Shown here: piece by piece, positions 1-11,248 of the stretch
How the letters are laid out: each line of letters starts with the position of its first letter
How positions within the stretch are numbered: the first letter of the stretch is position 1
Translations under genes and position numbers: made by a program
From: Austropuccinia psidii
Lineage: Eukaryota; Basidiomycota; Pucciniomycetes; Pucciniales; Sphaerophragmiaceae
Direction of reading: 5' to 3'
Assembly: GCA_023105745.1 (NCBI GenBank)
Contig: JALGQZ010000011.1
Span: 16,769,975 to 16,833,974 of the forward strand
DNA length: 64,000 nt
Notes under the pieces: generated by a model
Told to the model about the DNA's origin: nothing
Database searches by the model: none
What the model saw: the letters and a program-made list of their open reading frames with translations, nothing else

Positions 1-218
1 ATTTCATTATTTTATTAAAAATTCATTCTTACTATTCAAGTAAAAATGCAATTTCACAATTTTTAAAATTTAATGTAATTTTTATTTTTGTATATAAATT
101 TGTATTTATATTTTAATTTTTATTTTTATGATGTAAATAAATTTCTTTTATTCATATTCATAGCTTATTTTGTTATTTGTGGTCCTTTGGGTATATGAAA
201 ATACCTCTAAGGCTCACA
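1..218 (-). repeat. Family 2 LTR, 5' end only (cut by window edge)
   Basis: Read on the minus strand this starts TGTGAGCCTTAGAGGTATTT at 218 and follows the first 218 bases of the family 2 LTRs at 6742 and 16941, with scattered differences. It therefore marks the start of a family 2 LTR whose remainder lies left of the window. The bases just outside (219-223, aaatg) are the likely copy of its 5-bp target duplication, but the partner is not visible. Whether a whole element or only a solo LTR follows cannot be told. Confidence 0.85.
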
Positions 219-850
219 AAATGGGCTGGAGATCTTTTGATGCCAAATGGAATTCCAGTGTACTCATATATGCCCATATGAAATAAAATACTGAGTAGCT
301 TCATGGAGTTTGGTTTAGCTCCATTCTGGTGAAAGCCTTTCATAAAATCCATTTTGGTTATGTATTTGGCCTTTTCAAGCTTATCCAAGGCATGAGGTAT
401 CCTTGGTAGAGGGTACCTATCAGCTTTTGTGTAGTTATTCAGGGCTCTGAAATCTCCACATAACCTGGATTTGCCATCATGCCAGGTGATAAGGACAGGA
501 GTGGGGATTTCCACTATTTCATTGTGTCCTATCTTCCCGATAGCATCAATATCCAGGAGTTCATTGATGTGTTTTTCAATTTCTTTCCTAGTTTCCAGGT
601 TTTCTGGATATGGAGGTCTTCTGCGCATGGGTAGATAAGGTCTTTCCACATCCAGATATAGTTCTATATCATGGCCTCTGATCTTTCCCAGAGTTTCTTA
701 ACCAATGGCAAAGGCTGGTCTATGTTTCCTCAATATTTTCAGTAAACTAAGTTTTTGTTTACTGGTGAGGTTAGCACTGAATTGGCCCTCTTTTAATTCA
801 TTGAGAAATTCTTCTAGAGGGTCTTGTTTAGACATATGGTATATATCAAG
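219..850 (-). pseudogene. Family 3 reverse transcriptase, N-terminal half, broken
   Basis: Ty3/gypsy reverse transcriptase copies element RNA into cDNA. Visible on the minus strand are the block rich in R and P that opens the domain (near 600-640), the stretch GKSRLCGDFRALN (near 430-480) and the MDFMKGFHQ block (near 330-360). Similarity ends at the RSPAHF segment because a family 2 LTR begins at 218, so the catalytic YxDD box is not in the window. The protease-RT linker (650-850) is in the same frame but has two stop codons, at about 700 and at 848-850. The fragment cannot encode a working enzyme. Confidence 0.85.
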
Positions 851-1249
851 TTAAAACTTCCTTTCCTTGTTTTTAACTATGGTATTGTGCCTGTTTTTAC
901 TATTGTAAATGTCAATGACATACATCCTTTGGTAGTTTGTTCCCAGTAAGAATCCCTGGATGTGAGTATGTTCAAGCAATACAAACTCTGGGTTGAGTCT
1001 GATATTACCTTTCCCATTGGGTATGATTATCTCTTTGATAATGGTCCCAATGGATGTCCTCTTCCCTGATGCACTCTTGAAGTTCTTTGCCTTTGTTGGC
1101 AAGAGTTGCTTCTCTAAATTTGGGAAGTGGTTTTCCAGGTACTCTCTGGCCACTCTTGAGCAGTGTGCACCACTATCAATGATCAATGGGTGTTGAGAAT
1201 TATAAATAAAAAAAGTAATCTTTGTGGCTTTCCCATGTATATATGCCAT
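851..1249 (-). pseudogene. Family 3 retropepsin-like protease
   Basis: This is an aspartic protease domain of the kind that processes Gag-Pol. The active-site motif is IIDSGAHCSRV near residues 23-33 of the open stretch, and the second hydrophobic-glycine motif FLLGTNYQRM lies near residue 100. It shares its frame with the reverse transcriptase fragment downstream and the gag remnant upstream, separated only by stop codons, so it was part of one polyprotein. The DSG triad itself is unmutated, but the flanking stops make it a relic. Confidence 0.8.
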
Positions 1250-1685
1250 TTATCCAGTTGGTGTGAATAAGAAGGGATGTGCATCTTGTCTGTGCTTACA
1301 CAAGTTTTTGTTTGCAGTATCTTGTGGAATTCCTGCTTCTAAATGTATATCCTTAATTTCTAGTTGTTTTTCCTCTTGGTACTTCACTAGTAATTCCTCT
1401 TTTGGGTCTTGGTCATCATCAGAGTGATCTCTGATGGCATCACCCAAAGAGTCTGATTCAGAATCCTCTGTTGAGGATTCTTCCTCTGCAATGTGTTCAA
1501 TGGTTTGTATAGAGACAGAGTTTTGTGGTTTTCTACTCCTCTGAGTGGTGATTGGTGTCCACTTATTGGTAGTGATGAGGCTTTCACTGTTCCTTTTCCT
1601 TTTCCCTTGTTTACTTCTGTTTCTGAAGGCATCATTGGTGTACTTCCTTGTGACTGGGGTTCAAGTGGTATGAAGTTTTTTTCCA
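1250..1685 (-). pseudogene. Family 3 gag remnant: first exon fused to gag C-terminus
   Basis: On the minus strand an acceptor-like ATTCAG is followed at 1685 by TGGAAAAA. This opens a reading frame like the first exon of the family 3 copy at 63344. Near 1490-1500 it changes abruptly into an acidic serine-rich segment (about 1447-1490) that belongs at the end of gag, just before the protease. The capsid and CCHC zinc knuckle expected between them are absent, so about 1 kb or more of gag was lost. The 1250-1447 part is in frame with the protease apart from one stop at 1250-1252. Confidence 0.6.
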
Positions 1686-2303
1686 CTGAATCAAAGGAAA
1701 TGTGGACTTATGTCAGTTAAGACTTCCTAAAATTTTGTTTGCATGTCTAAGAATGGCCTCTGGAAAATATATAACTATATCATGCCTCTTTATTGTAATA
1801 TTTTAATTGAAATTATCAATTACAGGTCAAAAATACTTCTTTTTGGATGTATGGTGTACAGTTTTTATCCCAATATCTCACAGATTAGCTTGTAATTAAC
1901 AAGTGTAATCTTATTAGTGGTTATGTAACGGACAATTGAAATTATCAATGTGTCCAGCCACACCTCTGAGCTGTTGTTTACAGTACTGAGGGCTCTTTAT
2001 AATTAAAAAAAGAATTTATTAATACTTCTTAAGTGTTTTTATATCAGAAAAATGTCCAAAATAGTCTAGTGGTAATCATAGTCTAATCAAACCATGTGAA
2101 AAAGCAATAAAATAAAAACCACAGTCATATAATATGATATACCATCCAAAAAATAATATGTGATATGTAATATATTATTTTTTTAATATTTTACGCCCAA
2201 AAATAAATGATATTAGAAAAGAAAAATAAGAGAAAAAACTCACTTTTATGCCAAATTTAGTCAAAAAAGTTCAAAAAACACAGCCAGGCCAAGTCTATGA
2301 TGA
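1686..2303 (-). other. Family 3 leader between LTR and gag exon
   Basis: This is the untranslated leader of the decayed family 3 element. The end next to the LTR (about 2275-2303, minus strand) resembles the primer-binding block of the copy at 62718 (GGCCTGGCTGTGTTTTTTG here, GGCCTTGCTGTGTTTTTTG there). No gene is seen. The sequence is AT-rich and runs into the acceptor-like site at 1685. Confidence 0.5.
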
Positions 2304-3732
2304 AGTGGTAAATATATGTATATAAAGATTTAAATCTGACTGTGACACAAATATTTAAGTTCTGAAAAAGGGTGATAATAGATAATTTAAGGGCTTTGCT
2401 ATGGGAAATAGTGGTGGTGGGCGCTGTTGGAAGCCCTGGGTGCAGTCTTACCAGTTGGGTTACTATAATAAGAGCTACAATACACTAATTAAGGTATACC
2501 TGGTTGTTTTCCAAGAGTATAGCTGTTTTTGGACAGATGTACTACATAGGAATTCAATAGCAGGATGGGGATTCCTTTTCTTGCAGAGAAAAGGTCTCCC
2601 TTGGTCCTGAAATGGGGTGGAAAGGTCCCGTAGACCATCCACATAGAGGAAGAGAAGATTTTTCACTTCATAGTACTGGATTTTGGTCTTAATAAGGCCT
2701 TTATTCTCTGTATTGGTCCCAGATGTGCTTTTAAAACCATATCTGGGCAGTTTGCCCTAATACAGGGTGAAAATTTTCATCTGGGGACCACACAGCCCTC
2801 TTCTGACGTGTATGACAAATATGAAGCTGTACAGAACCTGTATGGGACCCCATTATTGAATGAACTATGAGGTATTAAAATATAAACAAGCTTATTTTTC
2901 TATTTTACACCTCATAATCATAGTTATGGGATAGTATCCCACAGTAAAGGTGTATTGGCCAAACTGTGGGATTTCAACCTTAAAACTGCTATAGCTTTGT
3001 CAGTTTTCAAGATATTGAGCTCAAAGTTGGTTCATTGTGCATCCCATGATGGGATCTACACAATAGTTACTCATTCACTATGGGTAGGATTAAAAAAATA
3101 TTGCAAAGTTATGCCATGTTCAATTATTGCTAGCCATATATATGATTTTCTCAAAATATGTATGGAGCTTGTTTTATCCATAGCTTTTGTTCTAGATGAG
3201 ATATGGAGGAATGTATGGCACCATAACATATCCCCAATTGTGCTCTTTTGAAAATGACCCCACTTTAGGTATCTCACACTAAAACTGTAGAAGATATATG
3301 AGAGGTGAATATTTTATTCACCCTTATTTGGCCCTATTTTGGCCATAACTTCTGTGGTCTTGGTGCTAGCTAAGTTTGGCTAGTACCATTGGATATCCCT
3401 TACTTAGAGCTTTCAGTTTGAATACTCATTTGCTGGGGTTATGCCTCTTCCTCTGAATTTCAGATGAGAGGTTAAAATTAAGGTTGATTTGCAGCAACTT
3501 CTTTGAGCAGGAATAACTTTGTTATTATTTGTCCTAAAAGAATGAGACTTATATATTTGGAAACGGGAGAGTTTCCTCTTTCCTTTGATAACTTTTGAGC
3601 TGGTTTGGCTCAGCTCCATGTTTTGGTTGTATTTTTCTCTACCATTGGTTTATAGTATTTGGCTGTCATGCTTGTGCTCTGGTTTTGAGTCACAGGCTGA
3701 AAATGTTTCTTTTCTTATCACCTTAAATAATT
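2304..3732 (-). repeat. Family 3 5' LTR, decayed
   Basis: The reverse complement of this block aligns in order with 61319-62717. Matching landmarks include the stretch with TGACTCAAAACCA near its start, a motif around a repeated 'tgtgggat', the segment with CACCCTGTATT, and the TGTGTCAC stretch near the end. Length is about 1.43 kb against 1.40 kb for the other copy. The outer end lacks a clean TG, so the boundary at 3732 is approximate. Short open frames inside it are not genes. Confidence 0.65.
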
Positions 3733-6700
3733 TTTTTCTCATAAAATTAATATATCACTTAAATATTTGAAGAAGATATTAATGAAGTAAATAAATAAAT
3801 AATTTTAATTTTAAGTTCAAATTCAATTTTTGAGTAGAATTTTTTAATAAAGTTATTATTTTTTTTTAAAAAAAAATATTGAATTATAATTAAATCCTTA
3901 AAATAAAATTCATTTAAATTTTAAATAAACTATTTGTAAAATTTTCATTTTTAATTTTCAAAACCAATAAAAATAATTCCAATTGAATTAAATAATTGAA
4001 AGACTTTTGAATAATTTATTTTATGAAAATTTGAAGAATATCTGTCATTATTGGTCAATTTGACAAAATTAATCATTTAATCATTTATGATCAACCTGTT
4101 ACTTTCATCAATTCAGGGTCATCTCTGGGGATTTTGTTTCCTTTGAGAAATGTTTGTAATTTCCTAATGAAAAAGTGAAATTTAGCTCTAAATTATTTTA
4201 TTGGGCCACTTTTAATTTAAATAATGTTTTGTTCAATTTGTGAATTTTGAATTTTTATTCTATCTTCAAATCAAATAAAGGAAATATTTACAAATGACCA
4301 TATCAAGAAATCTTGTGCTGTATCAGAAGATTTGTCAATTTCTTTTGACAAAATACAGTTTTAAGCCCTTTGATGCTTTTTTTTCAAAAAACTTCAAAAT
4401 AAAACATACTTGATTTTTTTGTTTTGTTTTATGAAAAGCATAAAATTGAATTGAAAGCTTTTTTTGAAAATTCCAAATGAAATTTATTTAGAATTTGATT
4501 TTCTATGAATCTTTTACATTATTTCTTTTTTTAAGAAAAAAAATAAAAATAGAAATAGAAATATACATAAAAACTTAGCTTTTGATAAGGTTTTGATGAT
4601 TTTGAATTTAATCTTTAAGCTGTTTTAATTTTATTAAAGCTTTATTAAGCTTTTAAAAATCTTAAAAGTATGATTAAAAGTGTTTATGATGGTATTTACC
4701 CCTTTGAGAGCTTTTGTAATTTCTGTAAAAATGGAGGATAAACACTTTTAAACTTTAATATCAAAGCTTGAATAAGGTTGAAAATATTTCATACAAAAGG
4801 ACAACCTTTCTTGAGATATTGAAGATATATTGATCTGATACCCTCAGACCTTTTGCTATTTTTACCTTTGTCCCCCCTTTTTGAATTAATTTTTCCAATT
4901 TATTTGAATAAATTCTAATTTATTCCATTTAAGATTTTTATTCTTTATGGAAAATACTTCAAGCAACTCAATAAAGCACCTTAATTTTATAACATTTTCT
5001 TTCTTTTTAAATAAAATTTATGTAACTTTAAGCTTTCTGTAAAAATTTATGATTTGAAATAATCATCAATTTTTTTAACATTTAATAAGTTTTGCTTAAT
5101 ATTATTGAGTATTTCAATAACATCAGAAATAGCCAATTATTGGTATAACACCCTATGGGTTTCTTTTAGATTTTTGCTTTGGTTTATAATCCAAAAATTA
5201 CAGAATGATGATAAACTTTCTTCTCCAAAGAAAATTGAATTTACCATTCAGTTATTGACTTAATCAAATTTTCAGACTATCATTTGTGGAATGATGGGTA
5301 TGTCATATATTCCTCACACGCTCAGACCAACCATCCTCACTATTAAAAAGTTTTATCCCTTTTTGTGGAGGTAGCAGGTCCAACCCAGCTTTCAACTTGG
5401 TTCATAGTGGGCTATAGCTTGCTATTATTATTTGGTCATCTTCCAAGCCAGATTTTCAATATTCAGAAATAATTCCCAAAATTAATTGAATTATGTAACT
5501 TCTGGAACTCCTAAACAATCCTTTATTACACAAAATTCTTTGAAAAAAAATTAACAACTTTCAAATGAATATGAAGCCATCAGGAATGAAATAATGGTTT
5601 ACAATTTTCAAAATCAAAATAATGTCTTTCCTTATCTCCTATCATATCCTTCCTTTCTTATATTTTCTTTCTCAGAAAGTTTGTTTTTAAGAGCTCAATA
5701 TTTATAATGTTGAAAACCTTCACATCAAAATATATCTCTTTTAAAAAATTACCTATCATCATTTTCTCAAACTCACTCAAAAAAGAAACAACAAAATGTA
5801 TATTTCTCATTATTATGTTCTCCTAAAAGATGAATCAATTTTGAATCCTGGAAATAAAAACCAAATCAAGATAAATCATTTCCTTTTTTATTCATTGGGA
5901 ATTATTTTTGACAATTCCTTGTGAATATCAAATTCAAGAGAAATATCTCCAAAAATCATTGACCAAGTATAACTTTTTCTCCCTCTTATCCTGGAAATAC
6001 AATATATATCTTTTTTTGGAACTTGAGACCAAATATAATTCCAATTTTACCAAAGTTTAACATTAAATCACTGTCACACCTCTCTCCCATGATAGAAATG
6101 ACCTGAGACCTCTTATGACCAAAAAATAATTTCTTGCCATATCAAATAACATTCAATATATCCAAAAGATCCAAAAAAAATAATTGATAGAAATATATTA
6201 TGAAATATTATATTATTCATACAAAGGATATTTTTCAAAGAATAATTCATCATATCCTAATTTTTTAAGGGAATAAAATCAACATCAGGCTCTCAATGTT
6301 TTCTTATTTTGAGGCAAAAATTCAGAAAGCCTATATTAATGTTTTTGAATAGGAAAAATGTTAAATAATTGCTAACTATTCATTAGAATACAAACTTACA
6401 AAATGAATTTTACACTTAAATGTTTCATTTATTCATATGAAAAATAATTTTCATTAAATTCAAGGTATTTACTAAGCTCCTATAGGATAAAAATAAGGAA
6501 TAAATATCCAAGGTTTTCTAAATCCTTAATTCTCAAATTAGGAAAGAAATTTTTGAAATGAAAATTAACTTTCATGATATTAGTGTTAAATGTTCTCATA
6601 CTTATTTTTTCTAAGAAAGTTATTTTTTTCAAAATGATCTTTATAATTACTTTTAAATCTGTTTTATATTTCCCTTCCTTTGGTAATAATTAGCTCATTA

Positions 6701-6736
6701 TCATGGTGATATTTAATGCTAATTGCATATAATATT
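3733..6736. other. AT-rich stretch without a gene
   Basis: This is low-complexity AT-rich DNA with frequent stops in all frames. No coding domain, tRNA or intact LTR end is visible. The only structure I could support is a decayed repeat in 4100-5430, listed separately. The bases at 6737-6741 (agatc) are the left target duplication of element A. Confidence 0.6.
4100..5430 (-). repeat. Old dispersed repeat, inverted relative to 22.3-24.6 kb
   Basis: Two islands match the region near 22.3-22.9 kb in inverted orientation and in the same order. Positions 5113-5160 match 22878-22926 over about 45 bases with few mismatches (core ACCCATAGGGTGTTATA on the minus strand). Positions 5370-5389 match 22307-22325 (core GGTAGCAGGT). 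The distance between islands differs between the copies (about 210 against 550 bases), so both are heavily rearranged. The outer limits given here are guesses. Confidence 0.35.
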
Positions 6737-6741
6737 AGATC

Positions 6742-8525
6742 TGTGAGCCTTAGAGGTATTTTCATATACCCAAAAAGCCACAAATAATAAAACAGAATAC
6801 AATTGTAAGTAAAATAATTTTATTTATATTATAAGAGTAAAAATAAAAAGAAAAATATAAATTTATGCACAAAAATGAAAATTTAATTATGATTCATAAA
6901 TAAAATCACATTGAAACTTAAAATTGTGAAAACACATTTTCACTGGAAAAATTACGTGAAAATGAATTTTTAACAAAAATTACTGAAATTGAAATATTTT
7001 TGGAAAAAAGTTAAGTAAAATAATTATAGCTTTTTATTCAATAAATAAACATAAGAAAATTGGTTTACCATTAGACTCCTCATAAAAGATAAAGTGGGGT
7101 CACCTCTGGATGAAATTTCTGTAACTCAACTCTAAATAAGCTTCAATTAAGTTTTTAGTATTTTCTGTATGAAAGATTAAAAATACTCAAAAACTTAATT
7201 TAATTCACACCACATGTGGTGTTGACCATCCATTTCTGTGTTAAAATTGAGGTGTGGTGTGTAGTTTAGAAGCTATGAGGAATTGAAGTATTTTCAGTTG
7301 AAATGTTAAAATGTGCACGTGTATTACATAATTGAACTGTAATTTACATATGAGGTATCAATTATTACAGTTGTGTAACTTTGAAACTTAATTGAATTGC
7401 ATGTGTAAATTATTAGTATATTACATAATGAGGAGTTAAAGAAAAAAGAAATTGGAGAGATTAATTTTGGAGGGGGAAAGGAATCTTGGCTTCAAGGGAG
7501 CCAGACCCCCAAATTTCTTTCTGACAGGCATGATATTTAGAAATGCACGCAAAATTCCATCACTTTTTGCCTGGAATTGAGTCACAGGGTCTGTTACCCA
7601 ATTGATGATGAGGTTTTGATACTAACCAGGGCAGTTTCAACTGTTTCCAAGAGGGTAAATCAACCCTTAAGATGAAAAAATCATTGCAAAAAAGGTTTTA
7701 GCTGGTTTTCAAGTCTCTTACAAACATTCTGATGTGTTTTGAAGGCTCAAAACCAGATATTAATATAAAAATGGCTGATTTAACAGTCTAAAATGGCTAA
7801 AGCCAGGGTTCAATGATGCCATAATTGGCTTTTCTGTTTTCAGATTGTTTTCCACGACTGGAAAGAGTAAATTCTACTTTTGGAGTAAGAAAATTGGTGG
7901 CTATAAAAGAATGTCTTCCTTGCCTCACTTTTCTCTTTGTGCTACAATCTTTTCCTTTTATAATTAGTTTAAACATTGTTAAACAAATCAAGAAAAAGAT
8001 TTCAAACACCCTTTTGAAATAATTTCAAAGAATCCAACCACATGAAAAAATAATCATAATTACTTGTTGTATCTCTTAAGGTCATTTTTACCTTTGAGCC
8101 ACCCCATAAGTAAATTAAAGCATCTTTCATCACTGTTAGCATTGTCACTTTGTTTCCAAGTTCACTCTGGTCACTTTTGGGCATGCTTTCTCTTTAATAT
8201 TATTTTAAAAAACTCTGCTCTTATGTTAATTATTTGCAGTCCTTTGCTCAATTAATTCCAATTGAAATTTCTCTTTAAGAAATTTCTTTTGTAGCCTTAA
8301 ATATCTCTTGCAGAGTATTTTTGGATAAATTTTTATTGTTGGTCAAACAATGAATCTTTATAATATTATTATTTTATAGCTATAAAGTTAAAAACAATTA
8401 AATTGGTGTGTTTTCTTCTTAAAATATTATTTCATACTATTTTTAATCAATTTCTACCTCATACAAATTTTAAGGACAGGAAAAGTGCTTGATTGTTAAT
8501 CAAAATTTCATATCCACACCTTACA
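6742..8525 (+). repeat. Element A 5' LTR (family 2)
   Basis: The LTR is 1784 bp, starting TGTGAGCCTTAGAGG and ending CACACCTTACA, directly followed by the PBS-like block. It pairs with the 3' LTR at 16941-18725. It carries the element promoter (TATA box at 7902). No gene lies inside it. Confidence 0.93.
7902..7909 (+). promoter_or_regulatory. TATA box of family 2 LTR (element A, 5')
   Basis: TATAAAAG followed by AATGTCTTC and a pyrimidine-rich stretch is preserved in the 3' LTR (18104-18111) and in element B's 3' LTR (57063-57070). In element B's 5' LTR it has decayed to TATGAAAG (near 29297). Its preservation among otherwise diverged LTRs supports it as the core promoter. Confidence 0.6.
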
Positions 8526-8545
8526 TTTGGGGGCCCAGCTGTGAT
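8526..8545 (+). promoter_or_regulatory. Primer-binding-site-like block, element A
   Basis: TTTGGGGGCCCAGCTGTGAT sits directly after the LTR, where the tRNA primer site for minus-strand synthesis is expected. The first ten bases are identical in family 1 (47532), and GGGGCC recurs in family 3 (62724). I did not identify the primer tRNA. Confidence 0.6.
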
Positions 8546-8950
8546 ATTTAACCTGTGACATATTCTCTTTACTATTTTTAAATCCTTTTTTCTTTTATCA
8601 AAAAATTCAAAAAATCCATAAAAATACTTATCAATCAAAAAATACATAAAAAAGGGGAACTTTTTCATATTATAAGTGAGGCTTTATTTTTTCATTTCTC
8701 TTTTCAAAAATCTTTTTTGTACTCAATTAATTGCTTTCTTCATGTCTTTTAGTGTCTGAAAAGGTGGTAAGACAAGAAAATATTGAAACTGCATCAGCAG
8801 TTACTGGCATTATTCCTACAAGTACTGTCAATTCTGAGCATAATAGTACTGTTATTATAACTCAGAATAATAAACCAGAACCAATTTCTTCAAAATTAAT
8901 CAATTTGGACAATAGTAATACTCTCCGAAAAGCTATGAATTTGTCATATA

Positions 8951-9013
8951 GTAAGTTTTTGAAATAAAACTACTATTTTGGACCTGTTTAATCATCATAA
9001 TGCCTTCAACCAG
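8951..9013 (+). other. Predicted intron 1 of element A gag (contains the other-frame ATG)
   Basis: A GTAAGT donor and ACCAG acceptor enclose 63 nt. Removing it keeps the exon 1 frame open into exon 2 (codon split A|AT). The ATG at 9000-9002, which a naive ORF search would take as the gag start, is inside the intron. The equivalent introns are at 30324-30387 (64 nt) and 48189-48273 (85 nt). Confidence 0.6.
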
Positions 9014-9103
9014 ATCAGGAGCCAGCTATAACCCCTCAAGCAGCTCCCAAAAAGGTTATAGACATGATTATGGCAGAAGCCAATCAGTTACAGAAGGACA
9101 AGG

Positions 9104-9175
9104 GTCAGTAAATGGATCCCCAACTGAAAAACTATGCCATCATGAAGCTGATAATACTGTGTTACCTTCAAACAG
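9104..9175 (+). other. Predicted intron 2 of element A gag
   Basis: This 72-nt stretch is bounded by GTCAGT and AACAG and carries a TAA in the coding frame. Removal joins DK to ELTPPQEASVDIY in frame. Element B has the same boundaries and length at 30478-30549. Confidence 0.55.
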
Positions 9176-9588
9176 AGCTGACACCACCCCAAGAAGCCTC
9201 AGTGGACATTTACAAAGCCAGCCAGAAGGCATACAACAATGAATTGCAGCACAAAGAGTACCAGATCCTTATGTATCTGTGGAAAAGCTGCATGAATTCT
9301 TACCTGACTGTAAGACAGTTCCTGGGCCATCCCAACACTTTCAAGTTACTCAATGGATGGCATTCATTGATGGAAAAGAAAAACATGATGCTTTTAACAG
9401 CAGAATGGAGGAAAGACAACCCTCCACCACCCAAGAAAGTGCCAAGAACAACCTCAGTAGCCAGCAGTAGCAATTCCAACGTGAGAAAGCAGCCACAAGC
9501 TAAGAACAAGGGCAAAGGCAAAGCACCAGCTAAAAAGACTTACAGCCAGGGCTACAGAATCCCAAATATTCAGCAGGATGCCATGTAA

Positions 9589-11230
9589 AATTTATTTCAG
9601 ATGGCCAGAACAATGATGGAATTCAGAAAAAGGAGGAAGCCAGACTAAAATATCAGAAACAATTTCTGATATTCTGGATGGAATTCCAAACTTGTACATG
9701 GCTATAAATGACGTGAAAAGTCATATCTCTAATAAAAATTCATCAATTTGTAACAATCTTAAAACAAATAACTTAAGTCTGAGCCAAATAAATGAGAAAA
9801 GTATTTGTTTTGAAAACAGGTGAAAGAAAAATTAAAACTTCTAATAATTACAATTAATTTGAAAATGAATTAAATGAACAATCTGCAATTATTAAAGAAT
9901 TAACAGAAAAATATTCTAAATTAAATATTGATGACATAATTAAAAAAAGAATAAAACAAGCTATAAATATTATCAAAGAAGATAATAAGAAAGTCCTTGA
10001 TGATATTAAAAATTCATTTACTGAAGTAAAGACATACACAATTGCCTTGAAAAAGTGTTTTGAAACCTCACAACAAGAATTATCAAGATTAACAATGAAG
10101 TTAAATCAAGTCATTTCTGATAATACTAGACAGACAGAATTATGGAAATAATTGACACATAAGGAAGATATGTATAAAATTGAAGTAATAAGTTTGATAC
10201 AGCACTTCCAACATGATTTGAGAAATTCACAAAAGTGCGCCAACAGTAAAATTAATGATATTGAAAAATTACTGCACATCTTACCAAGAATGTCTAAACC
10301 TCTTAATCAAAATGAGGGTACAATAATTCCCAACCCACAAGTATTGGATGTGGAAAATTCTCAATTAAAGAATGAATTCTCCACCTATTTCCATAACTTG
10401 GACCCATCAATGGGCCAGTCACTGTTGAAAGAAGTACCAAAACTTAACACAAGGCCTCACTTCAGTTCTGAAGGAGAATATGACCATATGGAATTCATCA
10501 GGGGTATTGACATGATTAAAGAAGATTTTGAATGACCAGACAGATTGGTAACAGCAATGTTTAACACCTTGTTTACCAGATCAGCCCACAGATGGTATAT
10601 CAAATTGAGAAAAAGACATTGACACCAGAGTTGGACTTGGTGGAAAGCCCAAATAATTAACAAATGGGCCAATGATTCTTGGAGATTTAAAGTGGAAACA
10701 GCCTTTGAATCTTCCAATTTAATGCTGACAAAGATAGAGCTTTACCATGGTTTTTCCAACAAAATGACAGATTGAGAGAATTATATCCTGACATGTCAGA
10801 ATTCATGATTCACAGAAGAATTCTAAGACAATGCGGAGGTGATTTGGAGCTTGCTGTTGAAAGCAGGACTACTGAAAAATCTCCAGCAGAAGATATTATT
10901 AATATATTGGAAGAAGTAACCACCAGAACCAGAATTGGTTCTAGTAGGGTGAATCTAAAGACAAGGTTTAATACACCTTGGAAATATTCTGTGGAAAAAA
11001 ATCCCAAAGAAAATTCTGATAACATGAAATATAAATCTGCAGATAAGATCAGAAACTGTGATATTTGCCAAAGCACAACACATTTAGCTAATTAAGGTCC
11101 AAGGAAGGGGAAAATCAATGAAATTGACATTGAAAAGGAACATGAAGTTGAAAAAGATGGTGAGGTAATTGAGGAAAATGCAGATGATAAATTCTCAATA
11201 TTTTCTGGATCTTCAAAAGATATATAAAAT
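9589..11230 (+). pseudogene. Family 2 gag core (coiled coil, capsid, damaged zinc knuckle)
   Basis: Gag forms the virus-like particle. Translation in pieces gives a lysine/asparagine-rich coiled-coil region (about 9650-10300), then a capsid-type domain with GEYDHMEFIRGID (near 10475) and SAHRWYIKLR (near 10590), and the YPDMSEFMIHRRILRQCGG block (near 10790). A nucleocapsid knuckle begins CDICQSTTH near 11060, but its last cysteine position is lost to a stop at 11093. Several stops (for example near 9820, 10149 and 10533) and at least one frameshift near 10725 break the frame. The same domains are intact in the family 1 copy at 48263-54061. Confidence 0.8.
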
Positions 11231-11248
11231 ATCAATGCCACTTTTGAC

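Larger units (their letters stand above)
219..3732 (-). mobile_element. Decayed family 3 Ty3/gypsy element, 5' part
   Basis: Read right to left this holds a family 3 LTR (3732-2304), a leader, a short gag remnant, an aspartic protease and the first half of reverse transcriptase. It then stops where a family 2 LTR has inserted at 218. The rest of pol must lie beyond the window. The capsid and zinc-knuckle part of gag is missing, so the element suffered an internal deletion as well as point mutations. The LTR matches the one at 61319-62717 at many points in inverted orientation. Confidence 0.75.
8753..9588 (+). pseudogene. Family 2 Gag N-terminal region encoded by spliced +1 frame
   Basis: An acceptor-like CTTTTAG ends at 8752 and exon 1 (8753-8950) follows. 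Donor GTAAGT at 8951 and acceptor CCAG at 9013 remove 63 nt. Exon 2 (9014-9103) reads QEPAITPQAAPKKVIDM. A second 72-nt intron (9104-9175, GTCAGT to AACAG) removes the only in-frame stop, and exon 3 (from 9176) reads on through DIYKASQKAY, an NGW motif near 9345 and the basic stretch before 9588. The same three exons and intron lengths are seen in element B, and related wording in family 1. The stop at 9586-9588 is a local mutation (a glutamate codon in element B). Splicing is inferred from sequence only. The ATG at 9000 opens another frame and lies inside intron 1. Confidence 0.55.

Noticed and set aside
7797..8009. Paired frames on both strands around 7800-8020, 17950-18260, 29136-29399 and 56937-57200
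   Set aside because: These recur only because they lie at the same place in four copies of the family 2 LTR; they overlap the TATA box and have no coding signature.
8731..8967. 78-codon frame as a separate protein
   Set aside because: No suitable ATG; it covers family 2 gag exon 1 and runs a few codons into the predicted intron.
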